Source: a virus. From it: DNA of 24,228 nt. Below are positions 14,142-21,446 of this stretch, in pieces. The stretch is from positions 1 through 24,228 of IMG/VR virus record IMGVR_UViG_3300006844_000229. The stretch is one strand, 5' to 3'. The translations under genes and the position numbers were made by a program. Under the pieces are notes generated by a model. It had not been told where the DNA came from, ran no database searches, and saw only the letters and a list, made by a program, of their open reading frames with translations. The stretch's first letter is position 1. Every line of letters begins with the position of its first letter.

Positions 14142-16437
14142 TTGTCCTCCATTTGCTGAAGTCTGGTAGTGGTTGATCGAGGAAAACCTCGTGCAGATCC
14201 CCCCAGCTATAGCCGATCTTCAGCTCTACCGGTATAGTAATGGTCCCTCCCCATGTCTCAACTGGCGTTGTCATCGCAGAGTGCAGAGCTACCAGCGATT
14301 GGAGCGCGTCCTCTTCGGGGACTTCGTTGACGATCGAATCGTGTACCTGTGCGACAACGTGGTAGCCCTGCTTGACGAGTTTCCTAACTCCCTGATTCGT
14401 CACCGATACGATAGAGGACTGCGGCCTCTGAGCAAATGCCTTACGGAAGAGGTCCTCATCCATGCGGTCCAGAAACAGCCTTCGTCTCCCGAACGCATCG
14501 TGCACACATCGAGTGGCTCTAACGATACCGCGGATTCGAGGATACCAATTATCTCGGAGTTCCGGAGCAAGGGCGTGGTATGACTCGATGAGGAACTCCG
14601 CCTTCTGCTTCGCACCCCAGATGCCTCTGACTTCGACGTCATCTACGTTAATCCCCGCCAGCCTCAGCAGTATGATGAGCTTCTTCCAGGCCATCCCATA
14701 GTTGCTCGCATGAGTGACCGTCTTGAACGTCTTGTAAAGCACCTCGTCGCTCTTGGTAACGACCTTGTGCAGTGTGCGCGTCGCGAACGCGCAGTACGGA
14801 TTGATCGTGGGATCCGTGTACAGCTTCTGCAGGCTTGGCGACTGGCTGTCGAACGCTACAAACATCGCCTCGGCCCGCATTAGATCCCCTTGTATCAGGA
14901 TGTGACCAGGCGCCGCTACAAACACCTTCCTGGCACGCATCGGGATGTTCTGCAGCTGGGGCCCCTGGCCTCTGCCCCTGCTACTTAAGCGGCCCGACTT
15001 AGTTCCATGGATCAGATAGTTAGCCTTGTACCTACCACCCTCGTCTGTCCGCATGCTAAGGAACCCGCTGAGCATGGTGCGGCGCTCGCGGATCTCTAGG
15101 ATCTGTCTGAACACCGGCGCGTGCTGCGCGCTGTCGTAGCTCAGCTTCCTAAGGGTATCCTCGTCTGTGCTAGGTAGCCCACCCTTCGTTGTCTTGAGCT
15201 TGGGTAGCTTGAGCACGTCATGCAGCAAGTACCTCAGGTCAGGCCCGCTCTTGACATTGATCTCGAACCCGACCATTTGGTTCAGCTGGAGCTGGAGGTA
15301 TTCCCTCTCTAGCTCCATGCGTGTCCTAGCGGTCTCGAGAGCCGGCTGATCTATAACGAACCCTTCGTCCTGCATTGCCATGATCGGTCTGATCAAGGTC
15401 ATGACGTGCTGATCGAAGTATCTAGTCTGCTCTGCTCTTTCCAGCTCAGCCTTGAGACCTAGGTAACACTCATACGTACACGCTGCGTCCTTGCAGTTAT
15501 ACTCCCACAGATTCGTGCTGGACTCATGCTTGTAGTATGGCTCCTCGGTGTAGATAGATACGATGAACCCTAGGTCGTGGTCGAACTCCGGGTAGAGGAG
15601 GTGATGGGCGAGCATCGTATCAAACGTAATGCGCGGGAAAGAGAACCCGTACCTTTCAAGCCTCGTGACGTCGAACTGGATGTTCTGTCCAATGATTCCC
15701 CTGGATCGAAAGAGACGGTCGAGTTTACGCCATACGTACGCAAGCTCGCTAGTTGAGAGACGACCTCCTCTAAACGGGATACATATTGCCCTGGAGGGAT
15801 CGTCAGAGATACCGACACACGTAGGATAGTCCAGCCCGATTGTTTCGATGTCCACCGATATAGGGTCGCCAAGGCCGTCGAGATAGCTAACAGTTTCCTC
15901 AAGCCCGGCGTTAATCGTGAACTTGCGGTGAGGTCTATTGATATGCGGAGAGGCTGCTTCACGTCGTGCCCTCCTTAGGTCGTGCTCGATGATTCTAGTG
16001 AGGGGCCAGTCTCGCAGGGCAGCAGCAGTGTGATATATACCGAGCACCTTTCGGCCTGGCACCAGAGTACATGGCAGGACAGATCCTCGCCATTGCTCAA
16101 TTGATGGCTTACCAGTAAGCGCATAGAGTGCCTGAGCCCCGACGGCGATGAAGAGGTTGGCGCTGGTTGCTGCAAGTTCATCCCGCAGAGCGGGCAATAC
16201 TTCAGCAATTTCGGTGGGGGTTGGGACCGTGTGAGCATCGCTGTAATCCCTCCTTACATTAGTGACGTAGCACTCAGCACGTGAGACACCGGCCAGCCTC
16301 CAAAGCAAATCGCCGGAGGGGCCTGAGAACGGACGGCGGGTGTAGCACTCGTCCATTCCAGGCCGCGCTCCGACGAACGCTATCTGGCAGGCAGGTGTCC
16401 CGCTAGGTGGGACTACCTTGCCGTGCAGATTGCTCAT
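14080..16437 (-). CDS. Family A DNA polymerase with N-terminal uracil-DNA glycosylase-like domain (785 aa)
   Basis: Residues ~15-155 resemble the UDG superfamily: FVGARPGMDE (23-30), RRPFSGPSGDLLWRL, TNVRRDYSD, and GIYHTAAAL in place of the HPS-type motif. Family-4 Cys residues for an Fe-S cluster are not seen. A 3'-5' exonuclease follows: DIET (D196, E198), NIQFD (D256) and YNCKD (Y313, D317). The polymerase has motif A GDLMRAE (D518, E523), motif B YKTFKTVTHASNYG (K572, H576, Y580), and motif C QVHDS (H699, D700). The usual Arg four residues before the motif B Lys is Tyr, the usual Phe after it is His, and HDE is HDS. The exonuclease and polymerase carboxylates are intact. It is the likely replicative polymerase. 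Whether the glycosylase domain is active is not known. Confidence 0.93.
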   Translation of the reverse strand: MSNLHGKVVPPSGTPACQIAFVGARPGMDECYTRRPFSGPSGDLLWRLAGVSRAECYVTNVRRDYSDAHTVPTPTEIAEVLPALRDELAATSANLFIAVGAQALYALTGKPSIEQWRGSVLPCTLVPGRKVLGIYHTAAALRDWPLTRIIEHDLRRARREAASPHINRPHRKFTINAGLEETVSYLDGLGDPISVDIETIGLDYPTCVGISDDPSRAICIPFRGGRLSTSELAYVWRKLDRLFRSRGIIGQNIQFDVTRLERYGFSFPRITFDTMLAHHLLYPEFDHDLGFIVSIYTEEPYYKHESSTNLWEYNCKDAACTYECYLGLKAELERAEQTRYFDQHVMTLIRPIMAMQDEGFVIDQPALETARTRMELEREYLQLQLNQMVGFEINVKSGPDLRYLLHDVLKLPKLKTTKGGLPSTDEDTLRKLSYDSAQHAPVFRQILEIRERRTMLSGFLSMRTDEGGRYKANYLIHGTKSGRLSSRGRGQGPQLQNIPMRARKVFVAAPGHILIQGDLMRAEAMFVAFDSQSPSLQKLYTDPTINPYCAFATRTLHKVVTKSDEVLYKTFKTVTHASNYGMAWKKLIILLRLAGINVDDVEVRGIWGAKQKAEFLIESYHALAPELRDNWYPRIRGIVRATRCVHDAFGRRRLFLDRMDEDLFRKAFAQRPQSSIVSVTNQGVRKLVKQGYHVVAQVHDSIVNEVPEEDALQSLVALHSAMTTPVETWGGTITIPVELKIGYSWGDLHEVFLDQPLPDFSKWRTSGSQDQDTERSMHNTAGQTG

Positions 16438-16445
16438 GATCTATC

Positions 16446-17891
16446 TCATTCAGCAACGACCGGGGGCTGAGGCTCGCCAGCAGGTTCAGGATCAACCACT
16501 GGCGGAACGTCAGATACCGCCTCACTCGCCAGATCACGCGCCACACGATCCACCGCGCTGCGATAGAAGTCCTGATGCTTCTCGATTCCGATGAACTTAC
16601 ATCCCAGCTGAGCCGCTGCAACGAGCGTGCTTCCGCTACCGGCGAAGGGATCAAGTACCACCTCTCCCTTGACGGCTGACGCTTCGACGAGGTGTCGCAT
16701 GAGCGCGACGGGCTTCTCGACGCTGTGGATCTTCTTTCCGACGGTGTCATACTTGAGCACGTTGAACGCCTGTGGCTTGACCAGGACACGGCCCCGGTTC
16801 ACCCAGAAGCAAGGTTCATAGCTGTAGATCCAGGTCCTCGTTGGGTCCCCGATACCTGTGGTCTGCTTGACCCAGATCAGTGGTGTCGCCTCACACTCCC
16901 CGAAGTGCCGCTTGAGCATGAGGTACACGGGCTCGTACCTGGTCATGTGGAAGAAGATGTACGCATGGCCGTCAGGCTTCAGCAGCCGAGCCGCGTGCAT
17001 GAACGTCTCGTCCAGCATGTCCATGATCGTCTTCGGATCGTCGTCGTACATGGCACCTTGAGACTCAGCGAACTTGCTGCTGCTCATTGAGGTGCCTTCT
17101 TTGTAGAGACCAATACCGTAAGGCGGGTCAGTGACAATAAGGTCGATAGAGTTTGCTGGCAGGCCGCGCAGTACATCACGTGCGTCTGCGTGGTAGAACA
17201 CACCAATCCCTCGCCAGACGGCCTTACGGATGGCTTGCCTGACGAACGTGGGTTCTTCCTTTGCTTCGCCTTCTTCGGGGACTTCTTCTTCGTCTTCACT
17301 GAACTGCCCATGGTCTACCCCCGGCGTGCGCTTGGCGAGCTCCTGTCGCAGAGCTGTCTCCTTCAGGCGTCGGAACCTTTTGAAGGCGGAGGACTTCGTC
17401 TTTTCCTCCACGAGATCCGGGTATTCCTGGAGCGCTTTGGCGAGTGCAAGATCCATGCTGATTGACCCGGTAGCACGGTCCAGCTCCCGGGCGGCCTCTT
17501 CGATCCCGTAGCCTCCATTCTCGGAGAGGGGGTTACCTTTTTCGCCATAGCGTGCCTGCTTTGCCATGTACAGTTTGTAGAGTCCAACGACCTCTTCCTG
17601 CCACTCGAGATCCTTCCGCCTGATGTTCTCCTCGAGCTCGAGTTCCTGGCGTGCGATGGGATCGAGGGCCGTCATCCTACGGTACGGGATGTCCAGCCAC
17701 CCGAGGCTCTTGGCTGCCAGTATGCGTCGGTGCCCTGCGATCAGGTTGTTGTCATCATCGAGGACGACGGGGGTCATGAGCCCGAACCGGGCGAGGCTCG
17801 AGGCAAGCTCGTCGATGTTACCGAAGAACTTGCGCATGCGATGCTTCTCGCCGACCGTGATGTCGGTGATGTTTATTCTCGGTTCATCCAT
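16446..17891 (-). CDS. ParB/Srx-domain and N4/N6 DNA methyltransferase fusion (481 aa)
   Basis: I chose the ATG at 17891 because it overlaps the upstream stop (TAATG) with GGAG upstream; an in-frame GTG lies 15 bases earlier. Residues ~5-140 are ParB-like, with GHRR (53-56) and LEENIRRKDLEWQEE. An acidic linker (EDEEEVPEEGEAKEE) follows. Residues ~230-450 are a beta-class methyltransferase with DPPY (255-258) before the SAM motif DPFAGSGST (414 onward). DPPY implies amino methylation of A or C. Phages use such enzymes to protect their DNA from restriction or to mark it, and the ParB part may set DNA contact. The ParB part resembles ParB proteins that hydrolyse CTP, but activity is untested. 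No partner endonuclease is seen. Confidence 0.92.
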   Translation of the reverse strand: MDEPRINITDITVGEKHRMRKFFGNIDELASSLARFGLMTPVVLDDDNNLIAGHRRILAAKSLGWLDIPYRRMTALDPIARQELELEENIRRKDLEWQEEVVGLYKLYMAKQARYGEKGNPLSENGGYGIEEAARELDRATGSISMDLALAKALQEYPDLVEEKTKSSAFKRFRRLKETALRQELAKRTPGVDHGQFSEDEEEVPEEGEAKEEPTFVRQAIRKAVWRGIGVFYHADARDVLRGLPANSIDLIVTDPPYGIGLYKEGTSMSSSKFAESQGAMYDDDPKTIMDMLDETFMHAARLLKPDGHAYIFFHMTRYEPVYLMLKRHFGECEATPLIWVKQTTGIGDPTRTWIYSYEPCFWVNRGRVLVKPQAFNVLKYDTVGKKIHSVEKPVALMRHLVEASAVKGEVVLDPFAGSGSTLVAAAQLGCKFIGIEKHQDFYRSAVDRVARDLASEAVSDVPPVVDPEPAGEPQPPVVAE

Positions 17892-18103
17892 TACTTCTTC
17901 TCCCACGGCTTCTTAGCCATCAGATCGCAGAGGATCTCGACCTGCTTCATGACCGTCTTTTGGGTCGGGAAGCTCTTGATGGCATTCGCCACCCGCTTCT
18001 CGTCGTTGGTCTCGATCCCCGCTATGAGCTCCGCACACCCATCCTCGACGTCGATCATCACGTCTCTGATTGCCGCGAGTTTGTCCTCAGGCTTCGTCTT
18101 CAT
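17891..18103 (-). CDS. Small hypothetical protein (70 aa)
   Basis: I chose the ATG at 18103 because GAGGTGG lies 4 bases before it; a longer frame from 18157 runs into the structured leader. The product is helical and acidic-basic mixed (MKTKPEDKLAAIRDVMIDVE, then KSFPTQKTVMKQVEILCDLM). There is no motif and one Cys. The stop overlaps the methyltransferase start (TAATG), so the two are probably translated together. The folded leader at 18118-18185 sits directly upstream and could control it. Function unknown. Confidence 0.65.
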   Translation of the reverse strand: MKTKPEDKLAAIRDVMIDVEDGCAELIAGIETNDEKRVANAIKSFPTQKTVMKQVEILCDLMAKKPWEKK

Positions 18104-18117
18104 AGTCCACCTCGTTT

Positions 18118-18185
18118 GGATGCCTGACGGCCCCGGGGAGGGACTGCTGGGGGGCAACAGTCTAGTTTGGAACCGCCAGGCATCC
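18118..18185 (-). promoter_or_regulatory. Folded leader: outer 13-bp stem, inner 8-bp hairpin, possible pseudoknot
   Basis: In the leftward RNA, 18173-18185 pairs with 18118-18130 over 13 positions with one G-U pair. Inside, GACUGUUG pairs with CAGCAGUC (one G-U) around a CCCCC loop. A GGGG run follows and could pair with that loop as a pseudoknot. No U tract follows, so it is not an intrinsic terminator. It starts 8 bases after the SSB stop and ends just before the ribosome-binding site of the next gene, as expected of a processing site or translation-control leader. Confidence 0.5.
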
Positions 18186-18192
18186 TGCTAGG

Positions 18193-18588
18193 CTACGCCT
18201 TCGAGTAAGGCGGATTCACCTCGGCCCTGATGGCCGTGGGGTCCGCGTTGTCGGGCTTGTGGTTCACGGTCACGTACACTTCCCTGCCCGCGAAGTCCTC
18301 GACGTGGAATCCGCTGGTGTTGAAGGGGATCTGTGCCGCCTTGAGGAACCGCTTCATGTTCCACATGGCGTTCGGGTGGAAGCTCAGGGTCAGGAAGAGC
18401 TGGCGGTTCCTGAACTTCTCATCCACCTCGAGAGGCGTGAGCCGCACGTCGATGTACGGGTACTCGCTGCCCTCCTTGTGCTTCTTCTGCGCCGACTTGA
18501 CCCGGCACAGCTGGAGGCCCGCGGGGATGGGATCGGACCCATCGTCCACGTCGTCCAGGTTGATCTGAATGAAGTCAGCTTCCGACAT
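18193..18588 (-). CDS. DUF669-like single-stranded DNA-binding protein (131 aa)
   Basis: The ATG at 18588 follows GGAGGT by 5 bases; an in-frame TTG upstream is ignored. The protein has an acidic N-terminus (NLDDVDDGSDPIPAG), an OB-like beta body (LCRVKSAQKKHKEGSEYPYIDVRLTPLEV, QLFLTLSFHP, MWNMKRFLKAAQIPF), then FAGREVYVTVNHK. This is the shape of DUF669-type phage proteins that coat single-stranded DNA during replication and recombination. It sits close to the Sak4-like ATPase, its usual partner, and upstream of the polymerase. Its leader carries two hairpins. The family call is by pattern. Confidence 0.7.
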   Translation of the reverse strand: MSEADFIQINLDDVDDGSDPIPAGLQLCRVKSAQKKHKEGSEYPYIDVRLTPLEVDEKFRNRQLFLTLSFHPNAMWNMKRFLKAAQIPFNTSGFHVEDFAGREVYVTVNHKPDNADPTAIRAEVNPPYSKA

Positions 18589-18601
18589 TGCTACCTCCAA
18601 T

Positions 18602-18641
18602 GGCCTGCTACCGCAGGCCGGTTAAGCCCGGCGTACCGGGC
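18602..18641 (-). promoter_or_regulatory. Two adjacent hairpins in the SSB leader
   Basis: In the leftward RNA, a 6-bp GCCCGG/CCGGGC hairpin with a UACG loop is followed by six bases and then a 7-bp GGCCUGC/GCAGGCC hairpin with a GGUA loop. The second ends 3 bases before GGAGGT of the SSB gene. No U tract follows either. They may set RNA cleavage, stability or ribosome access. The gap from the HNH gene stop to the SSB start is 63 bases and holds nothing else I can see. Confidence 0.5.
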
Positions 18642-18651
18642 GTGAAAGCGT

Positions 18652-18852
18652 TTACCTTCCTCGCTTGTGCCATACCTGGTGAGTGTACCGATCGGTAAGA
18701 ACCAGGTTTGATGGCTCAATGTTGTAGGCGTCGCCGTCCACGTGATGGATTATCTCATCTTTCCTGAGTCTTCGGCCGATCCTGGCCTCCACCAAGTGGC
18801 GAGCGTGCTTCCTTACGACCGTTTCGCTCACATTGTAAGTCTTGAAGGCCAT
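18652..18852 (-). CDS. Small HNH endonuclease (66 aa)
   Basis: The protein has a helical HARHLVEARIGRRLRKDE segment, then IIHHVDGDAYNIEPSNLVLTD and a later His (YTHQVWH). This is the HNH pattern H-H-x-x-G-D-x-x-x-N-x-x-x-x-N-L-x-L, with the metal and catalytic His and Asn present. It is short, but free-standing phage HNH nucleases of this size exist and often move as homing elements. There is no clear ribosome-binding site at the ATG, and the same frame is open upstream into the ATPase gene end, so a longer form cannot be ruled out. Its insertion between the ATPase and the SSB fits a mobile gene. Confidence 0.8.
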   Translation of the reverse strand: MAFKTYNVSETVVRKHARHLVEARIGRRLRKDEIIHHVDGDAYNIEPSNLVLTDRYTHQVWHKRGR

Positions 18853-18898
18853 GACCGGCGCGATGATGATTTTCGACTTTTGACGCGGTGCAGCGTAC

Positions 18899-19672
18899 CT
18901 ACGCGAAGATCTCCGGCCCCGCTAGCGTTTCCGGGTCGAGCCGACGCGAAGTACGCGCTGCTGCCCCGTTTGCAGTAACAGTCTGCAGCTTATACTTCCC
19001 CGATCGTTCGCGCCCAGATAGCCAGTAGGCCTCTGTGAAGAATCTGACGAGGTTATCTCCCATTTGACCAGCCACGGAGGGTCGGATAACGTCTTGTTTA
19101 GTGTCTTCATCAGTTCTTCGCTTTTCGTGAGCGATGACGATTCGATCACAAGGGAGAGTAAGAAACCCATTTAGGTACTCCATCATTCCAGCGAGGTAGA
19201 TTCCCCAAAGCCGCTCGGTCATGAACGACACTCTGTGCGTGTACATGAGCAACCTGGACCAATGGTCGCCTACGGCCGTCAGGGTGTCGAGGACGACACA
19301 ATCGTAATCGAGCCCCTCTGGCTCTCGAGCCTGCTTCAGTAGGTCGTTCGTCACGGCCACGAGCTTCTCGTACCCGAGGGGCTTCTTCGCCGGGATGGTC
19401 CCCGCTTGTACGTTCTTGGGATCCGGGCTCCACGGGATCTCGATGCGGTCAGGATTACCGAGAGGCTCCCCCGGGCGCCATACCTTGATGGCCTCGCGGC
19501 CAGGTAGGACTTCCATCTCGTGTAGCTTCTGATCGACGTCGAGCCAGAGCTTGCGCTTCCCGGGGTGCATCGCTGCTAGGGTCGTCTTGCCGGCCCCGGC
19601 TGGGCCATAGAACAGATATGACCGGGTAGTGCCGCTGCTTGGGATGCTGACGATGTTCTCGAGTTCACTCAT
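18899..19672 (-). CDS. Sak4-like RecA-fold ATPase (257 aa)
   Basis: Walker A is GPAGAGKTT (residues 23-31). Walker B is YDCVVLDT (D129 at the end of the strand). A later IVIAHEKRR, RPSVAGQMGDNLVRFF and an AARTSRR motif complete the AAA_24/Sak4 pattern. Such phage proteins bind single-stranded DNA, help strand annealing or recombination, and work with an SSB; a DUF669-like SSB gene lies just downstream. The start (ATG at 19672) lies inside the end of the miniprotein gene before it, an 8-base overlap that suggests coupled translation. The length is typical of the family. Confidence 0.82.
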   Translation of the reverse strand: MSELENIVSIPSSGTTRSYLFYGPAGAGKTTLAAMHPGKRKLWLDVDQKLHEMEVLPGREAIKVWRPGEPLGNPDRIEIPWSPDPKNVQAGTIPAKKPLGYEKLVAVTNDLLKQAREPEGLDYDCVVLDTLTAVGDHWSRLLMYTHRVSFMTERLWGIYLAGMMEYLNGFLTLPCDRIVIAHEKRRTDEDTKQDVIRPSVAGQMGDNLVRFFTEAYWLSGRERSGKYKLQTVTANGAAARTSRRLDPETLAGPEIFA

Positions 19673-19787
19673 CGTCCTTCACCGCTCCCGTCCCGTTGCA
19701 GTCCTCGCAGTCCTTGTCGTTGCCGCACTCGCCGCACTCAACTACCCCGGTGCCCCCACACTCCTCGCAGTCCTTAGTCTTTGCCAT
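19665..19787 (-). CDS. DnaJ-type zinc-finger miniprotein (40 aa)
   Basis: This short gene has a GGAGG 6 bases before the ATG at 19787 (an ATG one codon earlier is also possible). Its sequence is almost all metal motif: CEECGGTG, CGECG, then CEDCNGTG. CxxCxGxG repeats are the DnaJ central zinc-finger type. It overlaps the gene before it by 14 bases and the ATPase start after it. It may be a stand-alone zinc finger for protein or nucleic-acid binding. No J-domain is present. Confidence 0.7.
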   Translation of the reverse strand: MAKTKDCEECGGTGVVECGECGNDKDCEDCNGTGAVKDDE

Positions 19788-19977
19788 CATCGTCCTCCAG
19801 GTAGCCGAAGCCACCGCAATGCTCGCACCGTTCGTTGTCGAAGACTCCGCTGCCGCCGCATACGGGGCATTCCTCTGTGTCGTCTTCCTGCTTGCGTACC
19901 TTGTATGCCACGTGGAAGCGTCGTATCACTTCCTCGAGGCCATACTCCTCGATCAGCTCCGCAAGGGTCTCACTCAT
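19774..19977 (-). CDS. DnaJ-type zinc-finger protein with N-terminal helix (67 aa)
   Basis: The ATG at 19977 follows GAGGAG by 5 bases. The N-terminal ~35 residues are helical (LAELIEEYGLEEVIRRFH). Then come CPVCGGSG and CEHCGGFG, two CxxCxGxG repeats forming one zinc site. It is the second of two consecutive genes of this type. The role is unknown. Similar short proteins occur in phage early regions, where they may work with the neighbouring nuclease or ATPase. The start overlaps the nuclease stop by 8 bases. Confidence 0.75.
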   Translation of the reverse strand: MSETLAELIEEYGLEEVIRRFHVAYKVRKQEDDTEECPVCGGSGVFDNERCEHCGGFGYLEDDDGKD

Positions 19978-20875
19978 CTTCACTCCTCGGCTCCCAGGGC
20001 ACGACCTCGTATGCTGTCTTCTTCAGCGTCTCCCGTGTCTGGGCAGCGGCTATGCAGAGTGGATAGTAGTCGCAGATCCGGTTGTACGCCCCGCACGCGA
20101 AGGGTGCGGCCTTGGGCCAGAAGCCTGTCTCTCGCATCTCGCTGATGGTGCGCCCGACGTACTGAACCTCACGTTCCCACTGATCGAACTCCTCGGGTGT
20201 CCGGTGGGTAAAGATCCTGGCGAAGCTGTCGTCGCTGATCTTGGTGGTCACCCGTATAGCGTTAGACATAGCCGAGTGGATCTCCCGGCCAGTGAGTTCG
20301 CTGGCTCCCCGCATGTACCCGGTGAACTGGCCCGACAGCTTGAAGCCCGCATCGAAGACCATACCAAAGCGGGTGGTGGTCTTGTGGTCCACGGTCATCG
20401 CGGTGCCCTCGTAGTCCACGATCAAGTCGATGCGACCGATGTACTTGAACGTCGAGTGAACCGTGGTCAAGTAGATCTCAAAGGGCTTCTCAACCGCGAG
20501 CACCCTGAACGGGTCGCGCCTCCACTTGGTCAGGTAGGTTGCGAGAATCTCGAGACCGCGATCAACCGTTCGGATCTCCTTGGGATCTTCGGGATCGTCG
20601 GTGTAGTTAGCTAGGAACAGGGCGCTGAGGCGCGGGATCTCTACTCCCTTACAGTAGAAGCAACCCTGGTCACACAGTGGGCACTTGACTTTGTCGAATC
20701 CAATGCCCTTGTAGAGAGCCTCTAGGGACTTGTGTATCGCGCCTCCGAACATAAGGGCCGACTGTCGTTTGGCGTCTGCGGGCACGAGGTGTTCCTCGTA
20801 CCGATATGCATACTTTTGCGGGCATAGGTTGAACGCCTCGATCTTCGAAGAATCCAACCAAAACTCGTCCCCCAT
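19970..20875 (-). CDS. RecB/Cas4-like PD-(D/E)XK nuclease with Fe-S-type cysteines (301 aa)
   Basis: GGAGGT lies 5 bases before the ATG. The order is SSKIEAFNLCPQKYAYRY (C18), GGAIHKSLE (H48), VEKPFEI (E129), YIGRIDLIVDY (D150), TVDHKTT (D163, K165) and QFTGY (Q183, Y187), the PDDEXK_1 nuclease pattern. C261, C268 and C274 near the end, with C18, fit the 4Fe-4S site of Cas4/AddB-type nucleases. A CPLCDQGCFYC knuckle (C65, C68, C72, C75) is inserted after the H48 helix. In phages these proteins resect or cleave DNA ends during recombination. No cas genes are nearby. The catalytic residues are all present. Confidence 0.85.
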   Translation of the reverse strand: MGDEFWLDSSKIEAFNLCPQKYAYRYEEHLVPADAKRQSALMFGGAIHKSLEALYKGIGFDKVKCPLCDQGCFYCKGVEIPRLSALFLANYTDDPEDPKEIRTVDRGLEILATYLTKWRRDPFRVLAVEKPFEIYLTTVHSTFKYIGRIDLIVDYEGTAMTVDHKTTTRFGMVFDAGFKLSGQFTGYMRGASELTGREIHSAMSNAIRVTTKISDDSFARIFTHRTPEEFDQWEREVQYVGRTISEMRETGFWPKAAPFACGAYNRICDYYPLCIAAAQTRETLKKTAYEVVPWEPRSEDE

Positions 20876-20895
20876 TCGTCACCTCCCCAGGTGCG

Positions 20896-21156
20896 TTAGT
20901 CATCACCCATTGCCTCGCGCATCTGGTCAATGTTGTCGTTCATGTCCTCCACGCACTCGGCACAGATGTTCCCGAGCGTCGTGCTCAGCACGATGGGCGC
21001 TGCCTTGCAGCACGCGTCACATACTTCCTCGGTCGTCTTGTTCAGCTTGACGAACAAGGAGGCTGCAAGCCACAGCATGTCGTTGATCGGCAGCTCGACG
21101 TGGCCGGTCCAGTCAAGCAGCTCCATCTCGCGCATGATCTTCGCCGCCGAGAGCAT
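20896..21156 (-). CDS. Small zinc-binding hypothetical protein (86 aa)
   Basis: The ATG at 21156 follows GGGGAG by 4 bases; a longer in-frame region upstream overlaps the previous gene in another frame. The N-terminal half is helical. CDACC (C46, C49, C50) and ICAEC (C65, C68) form a likely zinc site, followed by an acidic helix. No named family. It lies directly before the nuclease gene and is probably in the same transcript. Confidence 0.65.
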   Translation of the reverse strand: MLSAAKIMREMELLDWTGHVELPINDMLWLAASLFVKLNKTTEEVCDACCKAAPIVLSTTLGNICAECVEDMNDNIDQMREAMGDD

Positions 21157-21157
21157 T

Positions 21158-21427
21158 CTACTCCCCAAAGAGGTCGTCCCGCCATGTCCGTTTTGCGGGG
21201 TCTTTTGGTGGTTTCTTTTCATCGAGTCGCTTTGGTTGCCGAGGCGTTTTGCTGTTGGGTACTCGGACTGCTTGGAGTTCGGTGATGGCGGAGATGAGTT
21301 CTTCATCGGTCATCTCATTCGGCGATTTCCCCATTCGCAACTGCCTTTCAAATTGGCGGTAGTAGTGGATCTCCGCTGTCGTGGTCCCGTAGGGACGGGG
21401 GCCGTTCACTGTCTCCCAGAGAATCAT
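21158..21427 (-). CDS. Hypothetical early protein (89 aa)
   Basis: The ATG at 21427 is preceded by GAGGGG about 8 bases away. The product is basic and helical, with SPNEMTDEELISAITELQAVR in the middle and a Lys/Pro-rich tail (KRLDEKKPPKDPAKRTWRDD). No motif or known family. The stop is two bases before the next start. The coding frame is supported by its tight spacing to both neighbours. Confidence 0.6.
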   Translation of the reverse strand: MILWETVNGPRPYGTTTAEIHYYRQFERQLRMGKSPNEMTDEELISAITELQAVRVPNSKTPRQPKRLDEKKPPKDPAKRTWRDDLFGE

Positions 21428-21446
21428 ACCCCCGTCCCCCTCAGGA

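Noticed and set aside
19970-20875. Cas4 of a CRISPR system
   Set aside because: No cas1, cas2 or repeat array is present; the setting is a phage recombination block, so a phage RecB/Cas4-like nuclease is the better reading.
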